DNA from: Flavobacteriales bacterium
GTDB lineage: Bacteria > Bacteroidota > Bacteroidia > Flavobacteriales_D > Sanyastnellaceae
Length of the DNA: 5,996 bases
Direction of reading: 5' to 3'
Assembly (NCBI GenBank): GCA_028825055.1
Contig: JAPKAW010000112.1
Location: 1 to 5,996 of the forward strand
Shown: in pieces, positions 1-5,996 of the stretch
Numbering within the stretch: position 1 is the stretch's first letter
How the letters are laid out: each line of letters starts with the position of its first letter
Position numbers and translations under genes: made by a program
The notes under the pieces: model-generated
What the model was told of the DNA's origin: nothing
The model's database searches: none
The model's input: the letters and a program-made list of their open reading frames with translations, nothing else

Positions 1-954
1 ACGGCAGTCAAACTGTATCGTCATGCTGATTTCGTGCGCTCCCCCGGTTGAAGGGCTCAACTCAGAAATCGTTAAATCATAGCTATAGCCGAATTGTACA
101 ACATCAGTTTTGATTCCGAGTGTTACAATAAATGCGTCACGGTAGTCCGTGAACATGATGCCTCGGTACCAGATCCCACCCACGAGTGGACCCTTGTTGA
201 CATAAAGACCAACATTGAGTTGTTCGAATTCACCTTGTTTTCGGTAGAAAATATTCGGGGAAATGGTGGACTCTACTCCTGTAACCGAGCGTTGCAGTGG
301 CAGAACCGCGCCCGCATGGAAGGTATACTTCATGGGCAAACGACTTGTTCCGACTACTAAAGATTCGTTAGGCTCATTGAGATGGTGCACGGCACCGCCG
401 AAGTAAAACCGGTCAGTGAAACCGATGATGCCAGAGCTAAAATCTACTGTTTGGACCATTCCTCCACGGGGGGTGTCCTGGCTGTTGTAGATAAAACCAC
501 GACGCGGATCAATCATGTCACCAAAAGTCAAACGGTCCCAGTCCAAAGCTTTCTGCATGTAGGTCACCTGCATCGCTGCTTTTATGGAGAGCTTTCGCGT
601 TACAGCTTGCTGGTAACTGTAAATACCGCTAGCGGTTGTCGTGCTTAAAGTGCCACGTCCTGCCTGGTCGTTCATCACAATGAAGCCCAAACCACCGGAA
701 AGTGTTTCGACATGCTGGTCATAAGCTGCTGCTGTCGTGACATATGAGCCACTCATGGCGGGCCACTGGTTGCGGTACGACATCGTGAGACGCGGGCAGC
801 GAGCAGATCCCGCAAAAGCAGGATTGAGATAGAGCGGGTTAGCGAAATACTGTGTAAACTCAGGGTCTTGAGCTTGCGCAGTATTCGATTGCAGTGTCAA
901 AAATGACACCATCAGCAAGATGCCAATGGTGGGGATAGTCAATAGTTGCTTCAT
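1..954 (-). CDS. PorP/SprF-family type IX secretion outer-membrane protein (3' end beyond window)
   Basis: A frame of 318 codons runs from the ATG at 954 down to the left edge without a stop, so only the C-terminus is missing. Residues 1-28 form a signal peptide: MKQ, a hydrophobic core around residues 7-21, then AQA before QD at 29-30. The mature start QDPEFTQYFANPLYLNPAFA (29-48) is the hallmark of the PorP/SprF family, followed by CPRLTMSYRNQWP (53-65), a GGLGF stretch, and LTFGDMIDPRRGFIY in the middle. The rest has alternating short polar and hydrophobic strands typical of an outer-membrane barrel. The last visible residues, HEISMTIQFDCR, resemble the final strand of the family, so probably only some 5-25 residues are lost. 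PorP is needed for T9SS secretion in Porphyromonas, and SprF for surface delivery of the adhesin SprB in Flavobacterium. Paralogues are common, so the exact symbol is left open. The gene is divergent from porU. Family assignment is firm; the specific substrate is unknown. Confidence 0.93.
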   Translation of the reverse strand, partial: MKQLLTIPTIGILLMVSFLTLQSNTAQAQDPEFTQYFANPLYLNPAFAGSARCPRLTMSYRNQWPAMSGSYVTTAAAYDQHVETLSGGLGFIVMNDQAGRGTLSTTTASGIYSYQQAVTRKLSIKAAMQVTYMQKALDWDRLTFGDMIDPRRGFIYNSQDTPRGGMVQTVDFSSGIIGFTDRFYFGGAVHHLNEPNESLVVGTSRLPMKYTFHAGAVLPLQRSVTGVESTISPNIFYRKQGEFEQLNVGLYVNKGPLVGGIWYRGIMFTDYRDAFIVTLGIKTDVVQFGYSYDLTISELSPSTGGAHEISMTIQFDCR

Positions 955-1111
955 GAAGAGGGACCCAATGAATTCACAAGAATAAGAAAAAAAACAATGC
1001 CTACCCGAAAATCATCTCAAGGAGATTGCATTTCGAGCATACGTTATTCTCTTTAACGCACGTTTAGGGCTTTACGTTGCATCTTTTTTTTAACCAACTT
1101 TGCTGCACTGA
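955..1111. promoter_or_regulatory. Divergent intergenic region between porP/sprF-like gene and porU
   Basis: This 157-bp gap separates two start codons facing away from each other, so it must hold the promoter of the minus-strand gene and most likely that of porU. It is A/T-rich, with an A8 tract at 987-994 and a T8 tract at 1084-1091. No perfect Bacteroidota -7 box (TAnnTTTG) occurs on either strand. One-mismatch candidates are TATTCTTG on the minus strand (977-984), which would give a leader of about 15-20 nt for the porP-like gene, and CAACTTTG on the plus strand (1095-1102). The second lies so close to the ATG at 1112 that it would imply an almost leaderless porU mRNA or use of the ATG at 1127. 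Neither has a clear TTTG box at -33. The promoter role is inferred from position; the individual boxes are weak. Confidence 0.4.
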
Positions 1112-4100
1112 ATGAAATTATTGAAAATGACAGTTGTTTTTGGAGCTCCAGGTTGCGAAAAAGAAGCGGTTTTAAGATCTGTGATAGCCGGAGTAGGCTC
1201 TTTTCTGGTCGTTTTGAGTTTAGGTCTGGGCCAGGTGTGTGCTCAGTCTTTGGGGCACAGTAATGTGGCTGAAGGGATTTGGGAGGTTGATTGGTTGCCG
1301 ATGGGCTCAGACTATGCTCCTGTTGGCAAGTGGGCGCCTCGTGATGGGTTTTGGCTTGACGAGATTCCATGGGTTGTGTGGGAGGCGGAATTGCCTGGAT
1401 TTGATGAAGGAATGGAGCGACTTGTCGATTCAGAAACATGGATAGAAGTACCGGCGGACGAACTGACAGCCCGTCAACAATGGGTTTTGAGAGATGAGAG
1501 GAAATCACCGCAATGGCGCTTTTTAAATCGAACCATAAAAATCACTCAGTTTGAATCCCCGCTATTGAGGTATGTCGAAGCGCGTGATGTATTTGAACGT
1601 TTGGTGAAGGTGGATTGGGCTATGGGTTCTTCTTTAGAATTCACTCCGCGAGCGCAGCGCGAACGCGAGTGGCCGTTGGAAGGTCCTTTGGAGAGAAATA
1701 ATATGTATCGACTGTCCATTGCTGAAGACGGCGTCTTTCGAATTGATCGGAATTGGATGATCGCAGCGGGTTTTGATCCGGATACGTTGGACCCAAGACA
1801 GATACGATTGTGGGGCAACGGCGGCGAGATGCTCCCGATGAACAACAATGTTAATCGGCCATTGGGAGTGGAGCCCGCGGCTATTTGGTTTGAGGGAGAA
1901 GACGACGGATTTTGGGATTTAGACGACGCCTTGTTTTTTTATGGAAAGGGGCCAAACACATGGACACAGGGTGCTTCTGAACGCACATGGAAACATGAAC
2001 GGCACACTTACAGTGACTCCGCGTGGTATTTTTTGGAGGTGAATAGTGAATCGGTGGACTCCATAGCGCGTATCCAGACTCGAGGAGAAATCTCAGCGAT
2101 GCCGGATACTATTGTCGAGAAATTTTGGATGAGATCGTTTCATGAATTGGAATTGGAAAGCCCCAACCGGTCAGGACGCGAGTGGTTTGGAGAATCGTTT
2201 CAAAATACCAGTTCTAGGGTGGTGAATTTTGATGTCCCATTTGCTACGGAGACACCAGGTCGGCTGGACTTTAAAGTGGCGGCCCAATCCATGGGCTCTT
2301 CGAGCACCTTTAGTTTCAATGTGAATGGGGTCGAAGCCGAGGCGTCCCCCTCATACACGAGCAATGGATCTGTGAGCAATGTCGCCAATGTCGCAAGTGG
2401 AAATCTTGATTTAGGACAGCCCACGGGCAGCGGTGTTACCGCACAGCATCAAGTTCAGGTTTCTTTTGATCCGGCTGTGCCAGACGCCATCGGTTGGCTC
2501 GATTACCTCCGAATCTCACAGGAATGCACTTTGCGCATGGCGCAATCTCAGTTGACGTTTGACACGGAGGCAATAGAAGAGGGGTCTGTTGCAGCATATT
2601 CTGTCTTGAATGCGGAAAGTCTCCTTGGTTTATGGGACATTTCAAGGCACAATCAACCTCAAATAGTGACTTGGGACAATCCGGTGTCTGGCCAAGCGGT
2701 CTTCCATTCATTTGCAGATGAACCAAAGCGTTTTGTGATGTTTGCGGGCTATAATTTTAAGACGCCTGATTTCCATGGACCTGTTAATCCATTGGATTTG
2801 CACGGGGTGGAACAAGCGGATTTGGTTGTGATTACGCGAGCAGACTATTTGCCCGCAGCTGAGCGTTTGGCTCAACTGCATGCGGAAGAGGGCTTGAGTG
2901 TCTTAGTCGCCACCCAGCGTGCTGTATTCGACGCCTTCTCAAGTGGAAATACAGATCCAACCGCAGTGAAGATGCTGATGATGATGTTGCGTGACCGGGC
3001 CCTTCAAAGTGGTTTAGCACCACCTAGGTATTTGCAGATCATGGGGGATGGAACGTTTGCAAATCGGGTAAATTTGATGCAATCCCCGTTTGCAATCACC
3101 TACCAAAGCGAAAACTCGGTCAGTCCAACAGGAAGCTATGTGAGCGATGATTTCTTTGGCTTTTTAGAAGATGAATACGGTGAGGGCATTGGTGACAAGA
3201 TGGCCATTGGTGTCGGTCGAATCCCCTGCTCGAGCGCTGCTGAAGCCGATGCAATGGTGGACAAAGTCGAAGCCTACATGAAGCGTTCCCAGCCGGTTTT
3301 GCCCGGAATGGACTGCGATGATGTGAATGCCAGTTCTTCAGGCTCTTGGAGGAATGTCATTTGTTTTGTTGCGGATGATATGGATGGCAACGGCGGCCCA
3401 ACAGAAAATGAGCACATGGTGAATTCGGATGAGCATGCAACTACCCTTGCTGAGAACCACCCGGAATACGATGTCAATAAAATCTACTTAGACGCATATC
3501 CTCAATGGACTACGCCAGGGGGCGAGCGCTATCCAGATGCACAGGAGTTCATTGATCGTCAGGTCAACGAGGGGGCGTTGATCATGAATTACATCGGTCA
3601 TGGTGGTGAGCGGGGGTGGTCTCATGAGCGTGTTCTCAATACGACGACCATCCAAGAGTGGGACAACATGACCAACATGCCGCTATTCATGACGGCAACC
3701 TGTGAGTTGGCACGATTTGATGATCCAGGTGTTGATTCTGCGGGTGAAATGATGGTCATGAATCCTTCGGGAGGTGCGATCGCCATGCTAACGACCACAC
3801 GCGTTGTGTTCAGTGGTTCGAATCAGCAATTGAACCGGGCGTTTTATGACATTGCGCTGCAAGACACAGAGTCGGAGCCCTTGCGTTTGGGGGACATAGC
3901 GCGCGTCACTAAAAACGACCCCCAAGTCTCAAATACCTCGAATAAACGGAACTTCACCCTGTTAGGAGATGTTGCGCTTCGGTTGAACTATCCGCGTAAA
4001 AACGTGGTGATAGAATCACTTCCCGATACGATAAGAGCACTGGATGTTGTTTTGGTAGAAGGGACTGTTCGCGATGAATCAGGAGCTTTAATGCCTGACT

Positions 4101-4381
4101 TTGAGGGATTGGTTCATGTTAAGGTTTTTGATAAACCTTCTCAGATTACTTCGCTCAACAATGATAATGGCCCGAATCCACATGTTTTTGAAGTGTTCCG
4201 CAACGTCTTGCACCAAGGAATTGCAAGCGTTGAGGCGGGTGTCTTTGCTTTTGAATTTGTTGTTCCAAGGGATATCGATTTTTCTTTCGCTGAAGGGCGA
4301 ATTAGTTGCTATGCCGTCTCCGATAGTACAGATGCCCACGGGGCTTCTCAAGCTTTTGTCATAGGTGGAATCAATGATTAA
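1112..4381 (+). CDS. porU: Type IX secretion system sortase PorU, N-terminal and catalytic part, ended by an in-frame TAA
   Basis: This frame encodes 1089 residues of a gingipain-type (family C25) cysteine protease. PorU acts on the outer surface, cutting the C-terminal sorting domain from T9SS cargo and joining cargo to the surface. A signal peptide is visible: an unusually long n-region, a hydrophobic core from about residue 24 (VIAGVGSFLVVLSLGLG), and a likely cut near VCAQ (42-45). Residues about 196-245 carry the PorU N-terminal domain, with GVFRID and LWGNGGEMLP (233-242). The C25 domain spans about 569-963. It contains MNYIGHGGERGW with the catalytic His830, FMTATCELARFDDP with the catalytic Cys864, then GGAIAMLTTTRVVFSG, and closes with LLGDVALRLNYP. 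A beta domain follows from about 964. The ATG at 1112 is the longest start; the ATG at 1127 also keeps the signal peptide. The frame stops at GGIND, where the family normally continues, and the missing part follows directly in the same frame. The product as read is therefore truncated. porV follows downstream. Confidence 0.95.
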   Translation: MKLLKMTVVFGAPGCEKEAVLRSVIAGVGSFLVVLSLGLGQVCAQSLGHSNVAEGIWEVDWLPMGSDYAPVGKWAPRDGFWLDEIPWVVWEAELPGFDEGMERLVDSETWIEVPADELTARQQWVLRDERKSPQWRFLNRTIKITQFESPLLRYVEARDVFERLVKVDWAMGSSLEFTPRAQREREWPLEGPLERNNMYRLSIAEDGVFRIDRNWMIAAGFDPDTLDPRQIRLWGNGGEMLPMNNNVNRPLGVEPAAIWFEGEDDGFWDLDDALFFYGKGPNTWTQGASERTWKHERHTYSDSAWYFLEVNSESVDSIARIQTRGEISAMPDTIVEKFWMRSFHELELESPNRSGREWFGESFQNTSSRVVNFDVPFATETPGRLDFKVAAQSMGSSSTFSFNVNGVEAEASPSYTSNGSVSNVANVASGNLDLGQPTGSGVTAQHQVQVSFDPAVPDAIGWLDYLRISQECTLRMAQSQLTFDTEAIEEGSVAAYSVLNAESLLGLWDISRHNQPQIVTWDNPVSGQAVFHSFADEPKRFVMFAGYNFKTPDFHGPVNPLDLHGVEQADLVVITRADYLPAAERLAQLHAEEGLSVLVATQRAVFDAFSSGNTDPTAVKMLMMMLRDRALQSGLAPPRYLQIMGDGTFANRVNLMQSPFAITYQSENSVSPTGSYVSDDFFGFLEDEYGEGIGDKMAIGVGRIPCSSAAEADAMVDKVEAYMKRSQPVLPGMDCDDVNASSSGSWRNVICFVADDMDGNGGPTENEHMVNSDEHATTLAENHPEYDVNKIYLDAYPQWTTPGGERYPDAQEFIDRQVNEGALIMNYIGHGGERGWSHERVLNTTTIQEWDNMTNMPLFMTATCELARFDDPGVDSAGEMMVMNPSGGAIAMLTTTRVVFSGSNQQLNRAFYDIALQDTESEPLRLGDIARVTKNDPQVSNTSNKRNFTLLGDVALRLNYPRKNVVIESLPDTIRALDVVLVEGTVRDESGALMPDFEGLVHVKVFDKPSQITSLNNDNGPNPHVFEVFRNVLHQGIASVEAGVFAFEFVVPRDIDFSFAEGRISCYAVSDSTDAHGASQAFVIGGIND
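4379..4381 (+). other. In-frame TAA nonsense codon interrupting porU
   Basis: The TAA lies between GGIND and FTLDETPPTVSLFLNDT. These two strings read as adjacent parts of the PorU family, in which a GGIN segment leads within a few residues into TPP and then a LNDT-like motif. The reading frame is the same on both sides, and no bases appear to be gained or lost. A single substitution from CAA, GAA, AAA, TTA, TCA, TAT or TAC would explain it. The natural end of the gene is the TAA at 5057-5059, after a typical CTD ending in IIVLRP. A sequencing or assembly error cannot be excluded from one sequence. Confidence 0.9.
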
Positions 4382-5059
4382 TTCACGCTTGATGAAACTC
4401 CTCCGACTGTTTCGCTTTTTCTAAATGACACCTTGTTTCGCACAGGGGGCATAACCCATAGCCATCCGATGCTCTTGGCACGGGTTTTTGACGAGGGGGG
4501 AATCAATGCGGCAGGTGTTGGAATTGGTCATGATATCAAGGCTACTCTAGACGGGGAGTCTAGCGAAAGTATTGTTTTGAATGGATTCTACACGGCAGAC
4601 TTGAACACTTATATCCGGGGTACCGTGCGCTATCCTTTTGAGGAGTTGGTAGTAGGCCCGCATCAATTGGAGTTAGTGGTTTGGGATGTTCAAAACAACA
4701 AAGGCAAGGCAGAGATTGATTTCGAGGTGTATGATGACTTTGAGTCTGCGCTTGGCCATGTCTCGGTATACCCGAACCCTTCAACAGACGTATTCCGGTT
4801 TTCTCTTGAACACAATCAAGCTTGTCAATCGGGAGTCGCCACCTTGGAAGTCTTCTCGAACTCAGGTCAATTGGTTTACCGAGCAGAGCAGCCTTGGCAG
4901 CAAGAGGGATTTCGCGCAGAGTCTTTGCAGTGGAATTCTGCAGGTGGATCTAATGGTAGCACAGTGCCAGCGGGGGTGTATGTGTTCCGCTTAACCCTGA
5001 ATACAGAAACAGGGGGTATCGTGCAATATGCCGACCAAATCATCGTTCTGCGACCATAA
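4382..5059 (+). pseudogene. porU: 3' part of porU, detached by the in-frame stop: C-terminal beta domain and T9SS sorting domain
   Basis: These 225 codons plus stop continue the porU frame (codons 1091-1315 counted from 1112). The first half holds family motifs TPPTVSLFLNDTLFRTGGIT, GGINAAGVGIGHDIKATLDG and LVVWDVQNNKGKAEIDFEV, which form the beta-sandwich domain after the C25 domain. From about codon 1214 there is a T9SS C-terminal domain: VSVYPNPSTDVF, then LEVFSNSGQLVY, a VPAGVYVFRLTL strand, and a terminal DQIIVLRP. This matches the Por secretion tail pattern, and PorU is known to be kept at PorV through its own CTD. Without readthrough, translation would need an internal start. The first in-frame options are TTG 4433 and ATG 4469; both fall inside conserved beta-domain sequence, have no obvious ribosome binding site, and would lack a signal peptide. 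It is therefore better read as a fragment of one interrupted gene than as a separate gene. If the stop is an artefact, this is simply the end of an intact porU of 1315 residues. Confidence 0.88.
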
Positions 5060-5069
5060 CCGATTCTTT

Positions 5070-5077
5070 TACATTTG
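5070..5077 (+). promoter_or_regulatory. Candidate Bacteroidota -7 promoter box ahead of porV
   Basis: TACATTTG matches the Bacteroidota primary-sigma -7 consensus TAnnTTTG at every fixed position. It sits in the 39-bp gap between the porU stop and the porV ATG, 21 bases before that ATG, so transcription would begin near 5082-5085 with a leader of about 14-17 nt. Upstream, TTCTG at 5046-5050 is at an acceptable distance for a poor -33 element. The box could give porV its own transcription in addition to readthrough from porU. An eight-base match with six fixed bases can arise by chance, so this is only a candidate. Confidence 0.4.
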
Positions 5078-5098
5078 CGCTTTACCTTGCACGTCGCC

Positions 5099-5996
5099 AT
5101 GCGATTGAACAACAACGTCTTTTTTCTCCGCTGCTATACAGTAGCCGCTGTTTTCCTTTTCTCCGCTCTCTCGGGGCTTCAAGCTCAATTGACACCCGGG
5201 GAAGTGTCCCAACAAGTGCAGCTGAATACGATCACAACTGCTGTTCCGTTCCTCATGATTGGACCGGATTCGCGTTCGGGAGCTCTGGGCGATGCCGGCG
5301 TAGCGCTTTCTCCTGACGCAAATAGCCTGCATTGGAATCCCGCCAAAATGGCATTTAGTGAGAATGAAGTGGAATTTAGCTTGAGCTATGCGCCTTGGTT
5401 GCGGGCTCTGGTGGATGACATGAACTTGGCATACCTATCAGGTGTGAAGCGCTTGAATAAGCGTCAAGCATGGGGAGCTGCTCTTCGTTATTTTAGTCTT
5501 GGAAACATCACTTTCACAGATGAGACAGGGACCACCATCCGGGACTTTCAACCAGCTGAGTTCAGCTTGGATGTGGGGTATAGCCAGAAGTTAAGCGATA
5601 AGTTTAGTGGTGGAATCGCCGGAAGATTTATCAATTCAAATTTGACAGGCGGGACGAATGTTTTGGGCGCAAACTCAAAGCCAGGGCGCTCAGTAGCTGT
5701 TGATGTTAGTGCCTTTTATTCTAATCCGAGAACAAAGTTTGCTGGCCGAGACGCGGCGTTCAATTGGGGGCTGAATATTTCGAACATAGGGGCCAAGATG
5801 AGCTATTCTGAATCAGCAGATCGGGACTTCATTCCAACAAATTTGAAGCTAGGGTCGGCATTGACGATGAAGTTGGATGAATACAACAGTCTAACGTTCA
5901 CGGCGGATGCCAACAAACTTTTGGTTCCAACCACGCCGATATATGATCAAGAAAGTGGGGTGAACATTGTAAGTGGTTATGAGCCGAATGTTGGGG
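5099..5996 (+). CDS. porV: Type IX secretion system outer-membrane protein PorV (LptO), cut by window end
   Basis: An ATG at 5099 opens a frame of 299 complete codons that is still open at the right edge; family members are usually somewhat under 400 residues, so about a quarter is missing. Residues 1-29 form a signal peptide (MRLNNN, hydrophobic core VAAVFLFSALSG, cut after LQA). The segment TTAVPFLMIGPDSRSGALGD (46-65), then AGVALSPDANSLHWNPAK (66-83), is the signature of PorV and related PorQ/FadL-like barrels. The LNTITTAVPFL lead-in (42-52) favours PorV. The remainder alternates strands and turns, for example WGAALRYFSLGNI and GWGIAGRF-like patterns such as SGGIAGRFINSNL. PorV is a 14-stranded outer-membrane barrel that receives T9SS cargo from the translocon through the CTD and presents it to PorU. 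It lies 39 bp downstream of porU in the same direction, the arrangement known from other T9SS species, and may also use the TACATTTG box just upstream. Confidence 0.95.
   Translation, partial: MRLNNNVFFLRCYTVAAVFLFSALSGLQAQLTPGEVSQQVQLNTITTAVPFLMIGPDSRSGALGDAGVALSPDANSLHWNPAKMAFSENEVEFSLSYAPWLRALVDDMNLAYLSGVKRLNKRQAWGAALRYFSLGNITFTDETGTTIRDFQPAEFSLDVGYSQKLSDKFSGGIAGRFINSNLTGGTNVLGANSKPGRSVAVDVSAFYSNPRTKFAGRDAAFNWGLNISNIGAKMSYSESADRDFIPTNLKLGSALTMKLDEYNSLTFTADANKLLVPTTPIYDQESGVNIVSGYEPNVG

Noticed and set aside
94..648. Two plus-strand open frames of 88 codons each (94-360 and 382-648)
   Set aside because: Both lie antisense within the well-supported PorP/SprF gene and their products show no recognisable motif or signal peptide.
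1055..1064. Small inverted repeat AACG-CA-CGTT as an operator or terminator
   Set aside because: The arms are four bases with a mismatch on the next pair, too short to separate from chance, and no gene ends here that would need a terminator.
1053..1508. Minus-strand open frame of 151 codons overlapping the start of porU
   Set aside because: It is antisense to the porU signal peptide and N-terminal region, has no family resemblance, and its end would run into the divergent promoter region.
4379..5059. TAA read as a sense codon (recoding or an alternative genetic code) to give full-length PorU
   Set aside because: If TAA were sense, the TAA at 5057-5059 would also be read; the frame stays open from there into porV, which would fuse PorU to the PorV signal peptide. 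Known stop reassignments to selenocysteine or pyrrolysine use TGA and TAG. A point mutation or error is simpler.
4433..5059. A separate small gene starting at TTG 4433
   Set aside because: The codons before it (4382-4432) already encode conserved PorU sequence in the same frame, the start would fall within the LNDT-LFRTGGIT motif, and there is no ribosome binding site or signal peptide.
5060..5098. Transcription terminator between porU and porV
   Set aside because: No hairpin followed by a T-run is visible in the 39 bp; the only T-rich stretch is the TTTT that leads into the promoter-like box.

Overview
The window looks like chromosomal DNA from a member of the Bacteroidota, probably a Flavobacteriia-like lineage. 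The basis is that all three genes belong to the type IX secretion system (T9SS), which is confined to this phylum and its close relatives. Base composition is moderate, roughly half G+C by eye. No Shine-Dalgarno boxes stand out, and the one good promoter match is of the Bacteroidota TAnnTTTG type. Genus cannot be decided from these bases.

Layout: (1) positions 1-954, minus strand, hold nearly all of a PorP/SprF-family outer-membrane protein gene whose 3' end runs off the left edge. (2) Positions 955-1111 are a divergent intergenic region. (3) Positions 1112-5059, plus strand, encode a PorU-type C25 cysteine protease (the T9SS sortase), but the frame carries one in-frame TAA at 4379-4381. Frame and protein family continue unbroken on both sides of it, so what reads as a 1089-residue protein plus a 225-codon tail is one 1315-codon porU gene with a single nonsense codon. 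(4) After 39 bp containing a perfect TAnnTTTG box, positions 5099-5996 encode PorV (LptO), which is cut by the right edge.

How they work together: T9SS exports proteins with a conserved C-terminal domain (CTD) across the outer membrane. PorV is the outer-membrane barrel that shuttles and docks cargo. PorU is the surface protease that removes the CTD and attaches the cargo to the cell surface, and it is held at PorV through its own CTD. PorP/SprF proteins are outer-membrane components of the same apparatus. The porU-porV order matches known T9SS loci.

I see no undescribed system here. The observation most worth checking is the in-frame stop in porU: it would leave the catalytic domain intact but remove the C-terminal beta domain and the PorV-docking CTD. 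It may be a real mutation, strain variation or a sequence error. No tRNA, rRNA, CRISPR array, mobile element or long repeat was seen.
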